Of a stretch of 64,000 nucleotides of DNA, positions 28,596 through 37,336 are shown piece by piece. The position numbers and the translations under genes were made by a program. The notes beneath the pieces were generated by a model. The model made no database searches and was not told the DNA's origin. It saw nothing but the letters and a program-made list of their open reading frames with translations. The first letter of the stretch is position 1. Every line of letters starts with the position of its first letter. This stretch comes from Yoonia vestfoldensis SKA53 (GTDB taxonomy: Bacteria; Pseudomonadota; Alphaproteobacteria; Rhodobacterales; Rhodobacteraceae), in contig NZ_CH672414.1 of the NCBI RefSeq assembly GCF_000152785.1, forward strand, positions 1 to 64,000. Direction: 5' to 3'.

Positions 28596-29022
28596 GGTTT
28601 CATCCTGTCCTTTGGTCTACATTAGACGTTCACCCCATACATCAAAAGACCCAACTCGTTTCATGATGCGTAACACATCAGGCGCGCGGACCTTCATTCC
28701 CTTTTTCTGCGTTGAGCGATGCCCAAGTCAGATGCCCCGCCATTCAATGTTGCTGATGCAAGGGTGTACGCAGCGATCGGCAGCTTCGCCCTGCACTGCG
28801 GTTACACAAGATGGACGTCTCGAATGACCGCGCCGCAGCCGCTGGCCCTGCTTTGCGCGCTTGTCGGCGACCGACCAGACCACCCTTGCCGTCACGGTCA
28901 TCACAGCAAACGAAACCGAGAAATGTGATGAAACACCTGCGCGTCCCGAAAAGGCCTGCCAAAAAAACGAGGCCGCTGCCCTGTGAAAACGCCAGCACCA
29001 CACAACAACGCTTGTTGCTAGC
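28596..29022. other. intergenic stretch without a recognised gene
   Basis: 427 bases between the divergently oriented start of the GntR gene and the end of the solute-binding-like gene. It must hold the GntR promoter at its left end. Short open frames on both strands show no family resemblance and no convincing start signals. Nothing else is supported. Confidence 0.5.
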
Positions 29023-30033
29023 CTATTTTTCAGGGCCTAGTCCGGCAAGGCCAGTGGCCACATGCGCACCAGCCTGTGCGTACCACGCAGCGTCGCGCCA
29101 AAGCGCCGGAACATAGGTGCTTTGGTCACCGGCAAGCGCGGCAACAATGCCATCTGCGGGACGCAGCGTTGGCGACGATGCTGCCCCGCTTGGCAGTTGG
29201 ATCCATGATCTTCGCTGACCGATTTTTCCAGCCTGCACCACGGCGGCAATACCCGCTGTCACGGCAAGGTCCGCCTCGCCCGCCACTGCCATCGTCACCT
29301 GTCCTGTGGCGAGAAGCTGGGCAGCCTCGGCGTCGCTGTCGACCCAGATGATGCTGGGGGCGATGTCAAGAATTGCTGCGCGCGCGATCTGCATGCCGCG
29401 CGCAGAAGACAGGATGTCATAGACCTGAACTTCGGGCACGCCTTGTGCGAGGATTGCCCATTCAAGCAGCGCGCGTGGCGGCCACACGACCGCACGAGGG
29501 CCGGGAAACGACGCCGTATCAAATACCGCAAGCCCTGTTGATGGCGGCGAAAGCACAAAGGCATCAAGACGGTAGGCAAGCGCCTCGAAGCGGGTATCAT
29601 AAGTGAGCGCGCAACCGCTTTTTGCGCCGCCTTGGCCTGGCCGCCGGGCAAATCGCGTTGATATGTCAGCTGTGGTGGTTTCGCTCGTGGGGGCTTTTTG
29701 CAGCACACCGGCACCGCAGGCCGCGATTTCGGAAGCCTCGTCAAGCGCGATGATATCCCAACCGGCCAAAACGGCCTGCGCAATCGCAGCCTTGGCCCCG
29801 TCGAGTGCCACGATGCCCGTCCCTGTCGCTCTGGCTGGGTCGGGGACGACACGCACTTCGGACGACTGAAGAAGCGAAAGCCGCGCGTTCCGAGCAGGGT
29901 TATCGTCGGGGGTAGCCAGCACAAGAGGCGACTGAGCGAGCGCCGACCCGCAAAGCGAGCCCAAAAGGACCCAGGCGCCTAACGCTTTGGACAGGGCTGT
30001 TGCGGCTGTGCGGATGGGCTCAAAGACCGGCAT
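29023..30033 (-). CDS. periplasmic solute-binding-like protein
   Basis: 336 residues from the ATG at 30033, which lies inside the last codons of the CLC gene (14-nt overlap). A Sec signal ends near SALAQS (about residue 33). The rest looks like a class II periplasmic binding fold of the PotD/AfuA kind, but identity is too low to name a ligand. The tight overlap with a CLC chloride channel gene and the absence of permease genes suggest a sensor or orphan binding protein role. The longer frame to 30075 lies fully in the CLC gene and is less likely. Confidence 0.6.
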   Translation of the reverse strand: MPVFEPIRTAATALSKALGAWVLLGSLCGSALAQSPLVLATPDDNPARNARLSLLQSSEVRVVPDPARATGTGIVALDGAKAAIAQAVLAGWDIIALDEASEIAACGAGVLQKAPTSETTTADISTRFARRPGQGGAKSGCALTYDTRFEALAYRLDAFVLSPPSTGLAVFDTASFPGPRAVVWPPRALLEWAILAQGVPEVQVYDILSSARGMQIARAAILDIAPSIIWVDSDAEAAQLLATGQVTMAVAGEADLAVTAGIAAVVQAGKIGQRRSWIQLPSGAASSPTLRPADGIVAALAGDQSTYVPALWRDAAWYAQAGAHVATGLAGLGPEK

Positions 30034-31780
30034 TTTCTTCGTTCCTGAGTTTGGCAACAATATCGAGATAGGCACGCACGATCGCGGCTTCGGTTACAAC
30101 TCCCACCAAGTGCTGGCTGTCGCGGTCGACAATGGGGATCGCATCGCCAACGAAATCCTTGAGCAGGCGCATGGCGTCGCGGACGCTTGTGTCGGCATCG
30201 AACATCAATTGCGCTGGGCGCAGGATATCGGACACAGGCGCTGGTGAGCCTTCACCAAGGTCAACGATGCGAAGATAGCCGCGAAACAACCCATTGGCGT
30301 CGATGGCGTAGCCCTCGCTCCAGCCGTGGGCGTCCAATTCGGCGCGCACTGCATCTTGGCCCAGGCTGACATCAAAAATCGGCGCCTCGACAACGGCATA
30401 GTCACGCACCGCGAGCACGGACAATTGCGCCTCGGCTCGACCTTGCGACAGGTCGCAGCCGCGCAGGAAAAGCTGCATGTCAAACAGCGAGCGCCCAAAG
30501 AACCGGAAGGCCACGACATTCGAGAAAACGACGACCACCATCGAGGCAATAGCCAGCTCATAGCTGCGGGTGAGTTCAAACACGATCAGAATGGCGGTGA
30601 GCGGCGCCCCGATGACCGGGCTTGTCACGGCCATCATGGCGCAGATGACATAAACCGGAAACGCGGCAAGCCCTTCCATGCCCAGTGCCGTCAGCCCCGT
30701 CCAGACAAGCCCGCCCAGCATGGAGCCCACAATCAACGCCGGGCTGAACACGCCTCCGACAAACCCCATGCCAAGGCAGATCGCCGTGAGCACGATCTTG
30801 CCCACAAGGATCATCGCCATCTCCGAAGCGCCAAAGGCGCCTTGGATGGTGGCAAAGCGCAGCGTGTATTGCCCCAGCCCGGTAATCTCGGGCAGCCATA
30901 ACGCGCACAGGCCCACGGCAAGACCGGCCATGGCGCCGCGTGCCTCGGGCGGCAAGGCGATGCGCCCGCCGATCCGCGCGCCGGCCAGCAAGGTGCGCAT
31001 ATAAACGATCGACACCACGCCGCTGAGCAGACCCATCAAGGCGAAAATCGCGAATTCCGGCACATGTAGGCTTACCCCGGTTTGCACGACAAACACTGGT
31101 GCCCGCTCGAAAAGCACGTTGGCGACGACATAACCCACGGTCGATGCAATCGTGACAGGCGCGAAGGCCTGCATCGAGTAATGGCGCAAGATCGCCTCAT
31201 GGGCAAAGACAAGCCCTGCGATGGGGGCGTTGAACGCGGCTGAGATGGCCGCAGCTACCCCACAGGCGATGGCAATGGCGTTGATGTTGGGCACGGCGAG
31301 CTTCAACTTCTCTACTAGCCCGCCAATCACTGCGCCGAAAAACACCATCGGGCCATATTGTCCGACCGAAGCCCCGACCCCGAGCGAACCCAGCGCCCCG
31401 AGCGTCACCAGCAGGCCGGAACGGGTATCGGGCATTGACGTCTGAAGTTGCACGGCGCGGATGGCATCGGCAGGGCCTGCAGGCCTGTGGATGGGTGCCA
31501 GACGGAACACGATGAAGCTGACCAGCGCCCCACCACACATCGGCACACCAAGCGTGATCGCCAGCAGAACGGTGGGCGACAGCCCCGATTGTACTTTGGC
31601 ATAGGAACTGACCAGCAGCAGATCATTGAGCCACAGAACTGCTTCGACAAAGGCAATTGCGGCAATGGCAGTGACCGCACCAATGACCAACCCCACCGTC
31701 AACACGGTGACGATACGCCGAACCATCATGAATGGCGTCACGCCCAAGACGCTGGACGGAGTGTCGGGCACATGCGCCAT
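30020..31780 (-). CDS. CLC-family chloride channel with C-terminal CBS domains
   Basis: 586 residues. The membrane core (about 25-425) carries the CLC filter motifs GASVGQYGP near 136-144 and GGVFSPAL near 340. Two CBS domains follow (about 450-580), ending in IPIVDRDSQHLVGVVTE. In CLC antiporters the gating Glu occupies the position filled here by Tyr142. The internal proton Glu region reads FAHEAIL with Ala at the second Glu position. Both changes point to a channel-like rather than H+-coupled protein. GGGAG lies upstream of the ATG. The downstream binding-like gene overlaps its end. Confidence 0.88.
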   Translation of the reverse strand: MAHVPDTPSSVLGVTPFMMVRRIVTVLTVGLVIGAVTAIAAIAFVEAVLWLNDLLLVSSYAKVQSGLSPTVLLAITLGVPMCGGALVSFIVFRLAPIHRPAGPADAIRAVQLQTSMPDTRSGLLVTLGALGSLGVGASVGQYGPMVFFGAVIGGLVEKLKLAVPNINAIAIACGVAAAISAAFNAPIAGLVFAHEAILRHYSMQAFAPVTIASTVGYVVANVLFERAPVFVVQTGVSLHVPEFAIFALMGLLSGVVSIVYMRTLLAGARIGGRIALPPEARGAMAGLAVGLCALWLPEITGLGQYTLRFATIQGAFGASEMAMILVGKIVLTAICLGMGFVGGVFSPALIVGSMLGGLVWTGLTALGMEGLAAFPVYVICAMMAVTSPVIGAPLTAILIVFELTRSYELAIASMVVVVFSNVVAFRFFGRSLFDMQLFLRGCDLSQGRAEAQLSVLAVRDYAVVEAPIFDVSLGQDAVRAELDAHGWSEGYAIDANGLFRGYLRIVDLGEGSPAPVSDILRPAQLMFDADTSVRDAMRLLKDFVGDAIPIVDRDSQHLVGVVTEAAIVRAYLDIVAKLRNEENAGL

Positions 31781-32160
31781 CTATCATCTCCCGAATTATC
31801 TACAATTTTGTCTGCAGAAAACGTGCCAAGACGGTGCTATTTGGGTTGCACCAATTCCATAATGGCCCCTGGATCAGCGCGATTGGGATTTCGAAATGTC
31901 ATGTGGTGAAATCGCTGTCGTGGCAAAAGCAGCGACGCCACGGTTCTATTGCAGCAGCGCCAAAGCATGTTTCTGCACCAAATTGGACAAATAGATATCG
32001 TTGCGCTATCAGCCATTAGCGAGACGCAGCCAGCGTTGGCGCGGACACGGTCGCGCGCTGACATACCAACACATGCGTCAGCGGCACACCGCCACCAGCG
32101 ATCCGATCATTCGATACTTATCCAGCACGATCCCGAAAATATTTGAAGGAGACGAGAGCC
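31781..32160. other. intergenic stretch without a recognised gene
   Basis: 380 bases between the divergent CLC gene and the small plus-strand gene. It should contain both promoters. No conserved protein, RNA or repeat was recognised. Short frames here have no start signals. Confidence 0.5.
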
Positions 32161-32352
32161 ATGGCCAAGAACACGAATTTGAGCGGTTTCACGACAGCAC
32201 AAGCCAAATCAGAAACCACGATGGATAAAACGACCCGCGCCGTCAAACAAATCAAGGACGCGGAAACAAAGCATCGCGAAGACAAGATGGCCCGGCTGCG
32301 CAAGGCACGCCACGAAAGCGAAGCAGAAGCGCTTGGAAAACCGATAGCCTGA
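32161..32352 (+). CDS. small charged hypothetical protein
   Basis: 63 residues, start at 32161 with GAAGGAG about 10 nt upstream. An in-frame ATG 18 nt earlier is worse placed. The protein is very rich in Lys, Glu, Ala and Arg (KQIKDAETKHREDKMARLRK) and probably forms a long helix or is partly disordered. No known domain is seen. It is monocistronic, followed by an AT-rich region. It resembles the small basic stress- or DNA-associated proteins often seen in this family, but that is only a guess. Confidence 0.6.
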   Translation: MAKNTNLSGFTTAQAKSETTMDKTTRAVKQIKDAETKHREDKMARLRKARHESEAEALGKPIA

Positions 32353-32748
32353 CAAAAGGCGCCCTTGTGTCGCTGGGCGGTTGCCCACGTCCAAGAAGCC
32401 TGCCAAACCACCTTAGTCCAATATTGTGCGGCGGCTGCGCCCAGCGAAAGCGCGGCCGCTGTCGCGACATTGGCTAAAGGCAGATCAAAGCCATTAAGTG
32501 ATGCCAGACCGATTAGCTGGGCATCAATAAATCTCTAACGATGATATTATATCTAAAAGATATAGATAATATCTAAAGATACGCTTTTATTTACCCTTAA
32601 AGTAACAGAAAGATAAGTACAGATACTTTTTGTCCAAAAAAAACGTTGTTTATGTTTGATTACAAATATTGCAAATACCCAGCAAGTTTAGTGCATAGAT
32701 TCGTTCGCGCGGTTATAATTCCTCAATATAGAAGGTGCGACTAAAGCT
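32353..32748. promoter_or_regulatory. AT-rich regulatory region before the secretion operon, with paired palindromes
   Basis: The segment 32530-32740 is much AT-richer than its surroundings. It contains TATCT-AAA-AGATA at 32550-32562 and TATCT-AA-AGATA at 32570-32581. These are two palindromes 20 bp apart, on the same helix face. They precede two winged-helix genes and the type I secretion genes, and are good operator candidates for one of those regulators. No coding sequence is visible here. Confidence 0.55.
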
Positions 32749-33225
32749 ATGAGTAGCATTCAAAATGATCCCTCAAAACAATCAGTGATCCGCGAAATCG
32801 CCTATGTTCGGGCGATGGGTGCTGTGGATCATACATTGCGTGCGTCAGCCAACCTGGGCGTCTATGAATTTATCCTGCTCCTGCTCGAGCAGGGAGAGCC
32901 GGGGTTGCCGCTTTACGCGACATTGGATCGCGTAAAGTCGCGCTATACGACGCGGTCTGGAATGATCAAACGTATCGCGGAATTGCGAAAGCAGGGGCTG
33001 TTGATCGAACGAAAAGGCAAAAAGCAATCAGAGGTATTGCTACAGCCGTCGCAAGAGCTTGTCGATCAGTTGCTGCCGATCCTTGGAATAAGAGGAGACG
33101 CGCAACGCGTAAATTACTCTGGTGTCACTTTATGCCAGATACCTGATGAATCGAAGGAAATGAGAATATCAACGATCTTGTCGGCGGATACAAAGTCCAG
33201 CCTAACGCTTTTGCGCCAAGCATAA
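32749..33225 (+). CDS. winged-helix (MarR-like) DNA-binding protein
   Basis: 158 residues. The central part (about 35-105) has a winged-helix layout: helix YEFILLLLEQG, recognition-type helix TTRSGMIKRIAELRKQG, then a wing LLIERKGKKQSEVLLQP. This is the pattern of MarR-like regulators. No effector domain is recognisable at the C-terminus. A second, smaller winged-helix gene follows after 9 nt, then the TolC-like gene. The three appear to be one operon, suggesting control of surface protein export. The ribosome binding site (GAAGG) is unusually far from the ATG. Confidence 0.7.
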   Translation: MSSIQNDPSKQSVIREIAYVRAMGAVDHTLRASANLGVYEFILLLLEQGEPGLPLYATLDRVKSRYTTRSGMIKRIAELRKQGLLIERKGKKQSEVLLQPSQELVDQLLPILGIRGDAQRVNYSGVTLCQIPDESKEMRISTILSADTKSSLTLLRQA

Positions 33226-33234
33226 CGTTGAGAA

Positions 33235-33600
33235 ATGAAAAGCCCCATCGAAAAAGAGCTGGAACGTCTTAGGTATCTGGCAGCGACAAAGTCATTGAAA
33301 GTATTCATAAAGTACCCAGAGTATTGGGAGCTTATGCTTTTGATCGCGATCAACGAAAATAACCAAGAAATCGGGATAGAGGACTATCTCGACAATATTG
33401 CTACAATGCAAGTCAATCGTGTAACGGTTCGGAATTTTATCAAGGATCGCGTTGCCGAGGGAACCATAATATCGCGGCAGGGCGAAAAGAAGAGCCGCCG
33501 GATGCTGACATTGAGTGATAAGGTAACTGAAGAATTGAAAGATTACTTCCAATACTTCCATATCAAAATTAACCAATTCGCCCCAAGAGATGAAAAATGA
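33235..33600 (+). CDS. second winged-helix (MarR-like) protein
   Basis: 121 residues with the same layout as the preceding gene: a helical N-terminus (LRYLAATKSLKVFIKYPEYW), a recognition-type helix (VNRVTVRNFIKDRVAEGT), and a wing (IISRQGEKKSRRMLTLS). The two probably arose by duplication and could form a heterodimer. Its stop overlaps the annotated start of the TolC-like gene as ATGA, so it belongs to the secretion operon. No ligand domain is seen. Confidence 0.68.
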   Translation: MKSPIEKELERLRYLAATKSLKVFIKYPEYWELMLLIAINENNQEIGIEDYLDNIATMQVNRVTVRNFIKDRVAEGTIISRQGEKKSRRMLTLSDKVTEELKDYFQYFHIKINQFAPRDEK

Positions 33601-35033
33601 TCAGCTTTAAAAAATTGCACCTCGAAGTAAAGTCAGAAAATCCAAAGCGGGGCATGTCTCGAATGCATTTTTGCAGCCACCGGCTGAATTTGCTGAATGC
33701 CTTGGCGATTTCGACGGCTTTGGCCAGTTGCGGGCAATCGCCTGATGACATCGCGACGATGCGCGTCGTGATTGACGAACAAATTTTGTTGGACAGCCAA
33801 GATGTGGAGGCGACGGCTGCTGCTCCGCTGCCATTTGCGCAGTTCGAGGCCGCGCTTCTTTTGGCAGTATCGCAGAACGAATTGTATCGTGCCGCACTGG
33901 CGGCTGAAATAGCTGCGAAAGCCCAGGTAGAGGTCGCATCAAGCGGCACACGCCCACAGATATCAAGCAGCCTCAATGCCGGCCTGATTCAAGATGCGTC
34001 CAGCAACAATGGGGATGTCGAGAAGGGCGCTATTGCCGGCGTCAACTTATCGCAACTGATTTATGATGGCGGCGAAACAACAGCTAATATCAACCGGGCG
34101 AACGCCGAGGTTTTGATTGCGGAAGCCGACCGTATGGTCCGCGGAAATGATGTTGCATCTCGTGCATCCCAGGCATGGGTTGACGTGTGGAAACATCAAT
34201 CTCGCGCAGAACTACTTGCGTCACGCCTGACAAAGTTGAACGAACTTGTCGGCCAAATTGAACGTATGGCTGCAAATGGAATGGTTGACCGCTCCGTTGT
34301 CGATAGCGCGACGCGCGAGCGTTTAGAATTTGAAATGGTCGACCTCAATATTCAGGCTGATCTTCAAGATGCAGAACTGAGATTTGAGAGATTATTCAAC
34401 ACGTCTCCAGCTCGTTTACGCTTGCCTGAAAATGTGCTCACTGCAACTGACATCATGGCGGCAGCGAGCGCCCCAAGACAGGCGCCCGAATTGCAATTGA
34501 GCGCAGCAGAATTAATTGTCGCACGCAGCGCAGTTGCAAGGGCCGAGGCAGGATTTGAACCCCGCATCAGGTTGCAAGCCGGGCTGCGTTCGCCGGTCGA
34601 TCAACAAGACGATGCCAACGGATCGCTGGGCGTGGTCGTGGAATACGTCATCGGTGATGGCGGCCGCCGACAATCGCAGTTGGAATCCGCAACGGCCCAA
34701 ATGCAAAGATCAGAGGCACAATTCACGGCAAGCAAACAAGCGTTTGAAACAGAATTGAACATTTCAGTTGCACGGCTTGATGCAATTGAACGCAGCTTGC
34801 CGGTCGTGACACAACGTGAGGCGCTGGCCGCAGAACGGATCGAAACATTACAGTCGCAACTTGCCACTGGTCAAACAGGTCTAAGCCAGCTCATTGACGC
34901 TGAGATCGAGCTATATCGTGTGCGCGATCAGCTCGTTACGATGCGGGCCGAGCGGGAAATTCTCTTTCTCACCACCGGTGCGCGCCTGGGCCTGTTGGCG
35001 CGCCAGATCGGTTTGCTTGATGCGGATTCATAA
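33597..35033 (+). CDS. TolC-family outer membrane protein (type I secretion, lipoprotein signal)
   Basis: 478 residues if started at the ATGA overlap at 33597. Starts at 33654 or 33663 would give a shorter, more normal signal. A lipobox LASC lies at about residues 42-45, so the protein is probably lipid-anchored. The rest shows the two-fold TolC coiled-coil plan: long Ala/Glu-rich helices with GGETTANINRANAEVL near 165 and the repeat GGRRQSQLESATAQM near 355. It forms the outer-membrane duct of the secretion system encoded by the next two genes. Confidence 0.85.
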   Translation: MISFKKLHLEVKSENPKRGMSRMHFCSHRLNLLNALAISTALASCGQSPDDIATMRVVIDEQILLDSQDVEATAAAPLPFAQFEAALLLAVSQNELYRAALAAEIAAKAQVEVASSGTRPQISSSLNAGLIQDASSNNGDVEKGAIAGVNLSQLIYDGGETTANINRANAEVLIAEADRMVRGNDVASRASQAWVDVWKHQSRAELLASRLTKLNELVGQIERMAANGMVDRSVVDSATRERLEFEMVDLNIQADLQDAELRFERLFNTSPARLRLPENVLTATDIMAAASAPRQAPELQLSAAELIVARSAVARAEAGFEPRIRLQAGLRSPVDQQDDANGSLGVVVEYVIGDGGRRQSQLESATAQMQRSEAQFTASKQAFETELNISVARLDAIERSLPVVTQREALAAERIETLQSQLATGQTGLSQLIDAEIELYRVRDQLVTMRAEREILFLTTGARLGLLARQIGLLDADS

Positions 35034-35112
35034 ATAATCCTGCCACGGTAGTGTCCAGGCAAGCCCAGCAATCTGAAGTCGACGAAGCAAGACCAAAAGA
35101 AAGAATTTTCTA

Positions 35113-37317
35113 ATGCAAGGTTTTCAATCCAATCAACAAGAAACGGAAGACGCTGATCAAGCCGATCATCAGGTCGAATCGCGCGCGAACGGCGCAGATA
35201 CGCCAGATGTGGCTGGCGCCCCTGATGTTGAAACGGCGCAAAGTTTTGACGAAATGTCGTTAATTCTTGCGGTTAAGTTCATTCTTGCAAAAACAGGATT
35301 TAGTTTTTCAACTGCCGCGGTCCGCGATCTAGCAGAATTATCAAGCGACGTTTTTGGCCCTCGGGCAGCGGTCTCCGCGTTTCAACATCTGAATTTCGAA
35401 GCGAACTTTGGTGAAATGCCGGTTACCGCGCTGAAGCAAAACCATTGCCCGGCGATCGGATTCACGCATGGCGACCAGGCTGTCGTTATCACGTCTGTGG
35501 AAAAAGACGGCGCAATAGAAATCGTCCGCTTTAATAAAGACATGAGCCAGACGGTCGAACGTGTCCAAAAATCTGACCGTGCCGGTCTGTTGCAGCCGCA
35601 TTTCGTATTGTGCCGAAAAATGCATGTCAGCGTAAAGCCAAAGGGCAAGAACGACTGGTTTTTTGGGTCCTTTTTGCAAGGTAAATGGCTTTATGGACAG
35701 GTGATCATTGCGGCTGCGCTGACAAACTTTCTTGGCCTGTCCACATCCCTTTTCATCATGGTTGTTTATGATCGCGTCGTTCCAAACCAAGCGATTGAAT
35801 CTCTGATTGCGTTGACGATTGGGGTTATGCTGGCGCTTGGTTTTGATTTTATTATTAAAACGCTCCGATCGCAGTTCGTGGATCGCGCTGGAAAGCGTGC
35901 TGACTCGCGGATGTTGCGGCTGATCTTTGACAAGATCCTGAATATGAAACTGGATCATAGAAAACAAAAAGCTGGTGCAATGGCCAGTATTGTCAGGGAA
36001 TTTGATACTTTGCGCGAATTTTTTACATCGGCGACCTTGATTGCTGTTGTAGATATACCGTTCATTTTCTTCTTCATCTGGATCATTTCACTGATCGCTG
36101 GACCATTGGCAATCGTTCCGCTGATTGCGGTTCCGTTGGTGATCTTGTCGGGCTTGGTCATTCAACCCTTTCTGGCGTTGAACACAAAAAATGCCATGCA
36201 GAGCAACATGTCAAAACAGAGTGTTCTGGTCGAAACACTGAACGGGCTAGAAACTGTGCAGGCGACTGGATCTGGCCGCTTGATGCGCCGCAGGTTCGAA
36301 GAAGCCGCAGACGCCCAATCCGAGCTTGGACTGAAAAGCAGAATGTTGTCGCAGTTTGCCATCAATTCGGCGGCGTCTATCCAGCAATTTGCACAGATTG
36401 CGACGATTTTTTATGGCGTATTTCTAATTCAGGATGGCGTAATCACAATGGGGGCCATGATTGCGGCCGTCATTTTGGGTGGCCGGACGCTCGCGCCATT
36501 GTCACAGTTGGCGGCCGCGATGTCGCGCGCGAATGGCGCTCTCGAGGCCTATCGTTCGCTCTCAAGCGTAATGGCGTCAAGCAAAGACGACCCTGACGAC
36601 ACGGTGCAGCGCCTGAGCCGCCCCAAGATGTCTGGGAGTGTGGAACTGCGGGATGTGAGCTATTCTTTCCCGGGTTCGAATAACCCGATCATCAAGAATC
36701 TTTCGCTGAAAATCGAAGCTGGCGAAAAGGTGGCAATTGTTGGGCGGATGGGGTCTGGTAAATCGACCGTGTCGCGGCTGATTTCTGGCTTGATTGTGCC
36801 CAGTGAAGGCGCGGTGCTGATTGATGGTGTCGATGTCCGGCAAATTGATAAATCTGATCTTCGCCGTAATCTTGGCATCATGCTGCAAGACACATGGCTA
36901 TTTTCAGGCACAATCAAAGAAAATCTTCAGATGGGATTTTACGAATATGACGATGCGCATATTCTAGAGATCGCAAAAATATCTGGTGTCGATGATTTTG
37001 TCGCAAGCGATCCACGCGGCTATGAGATGGAATTGAAGGAACGCGGCGAAGGGCTGTCAGGTGGTCAACGCCAGTCGATCAATCTTGCGCGCGCATTGCT
37101 GCATGATCCGGCAGTTGTGGTGCTGGATGAACCAACCAGTTCCATGGATACCGTTACCGAAAAAGGCGTGGTTGAGCGGTTAAAGCGGTGGTCCGGCGAC
37201 CGGACCGTTATCATGGTGACGCATCGCAATTCGCTACTTGAATTGGCTGACCGTGTTTTGGTTGTTGATCGGGGCAGTATTGTTGCCGACACGACACCCG
37301 ACAGAATTAGATCATAG
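35113..37317 (+). CDS. type I secretion ABC transporter (LapB-like, with inactive C39-like domain)
   Basis: 734 residues. An acidic leader (1-55) is followed by a C39-peptidase-like domain (about 55-175) that lacks the catalytic Cys. This is the usual state in exporters of RTX adhesins, which are not cleaved at a leader. The ABC membrane domain spans about 190-470. The nucleotide-binding domain has Walker A GRMGSGKST, signature LSGGQRQS and Walker B VVVLDEPTS. It exports the large repeat protein encoded downstream, with the TolC-like and HlyD-like partners. No start other than 35113 is supported. Confidence 0.92.
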   Translation: MQGFQSNQQETEDADQADHQVESRANGADTPDVAGAPDVETAQSFDEMSLILAVKFILAKTGFSFSTAAVRDLAELSSDVFGPRAAVSAFQHLNFEANFGEMPVTALKQNHCPAIGFTHGDQAVVITSVEKDGAIEIVRFNKDMSQTVERVQKSDRAGLLQPHFVLCRKMHVSVKPKGKNDWFFGSFLQGKWLYGQVIIAAALTNFLGLSTSLFIMVVYDRVVPNQAIESLIALTIGVMLALGFDFIIKTLRSQFVDRAGKRADSRMLRLIFDKILNMKLDHRKQKAGAMASIVREFDTLREFFTSATLIAVVDIPFIFFFIWIISLIAGPLAIVPLIAVPLVILSGLVIQPFLALNTKNAMQSNMSKQSVLVETLNGLETVQATGSGRLMRRRFEEAADAQSELGLKSRMLSQFAINSAASIQQFAQIATIFYGVFLIQDGVITMGAMIAAVILGGRTLAPLSQLAAAMSRANGALEAYRSLSSVMASSKDDPDDTVQRLSRPKMSGSVELRDVSYSFPGSNNPIIKNLSLKIEAGEKVAIVGRMGSGKSTVSRLISGLIVPSEGAVLIDGVDVRQIDKSDLRRNLGIMLQDTWLFSGTIKENLQMGFYEYDDAHILEIAKISGVDDFVASDPRGYEMELKERGEGLSGGQRQSINLARALLHDPAVVVLDEPTSSMDTVTEKGVVERLKRWSGDRTVIMVTHRNSLLELADRVLVVDRGSIVADTTPDRIRS

Positions 37318-37336
37318 CACAGGCGGGATGCATTAG

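Noticed and set aside
28719-28928. A small plus-strand gene upstream of the solute-binding-like gene
   Set aside because: No ribosome binding site or family resemblance, and an equally long frame lies on the other strand. Coding is not supported.
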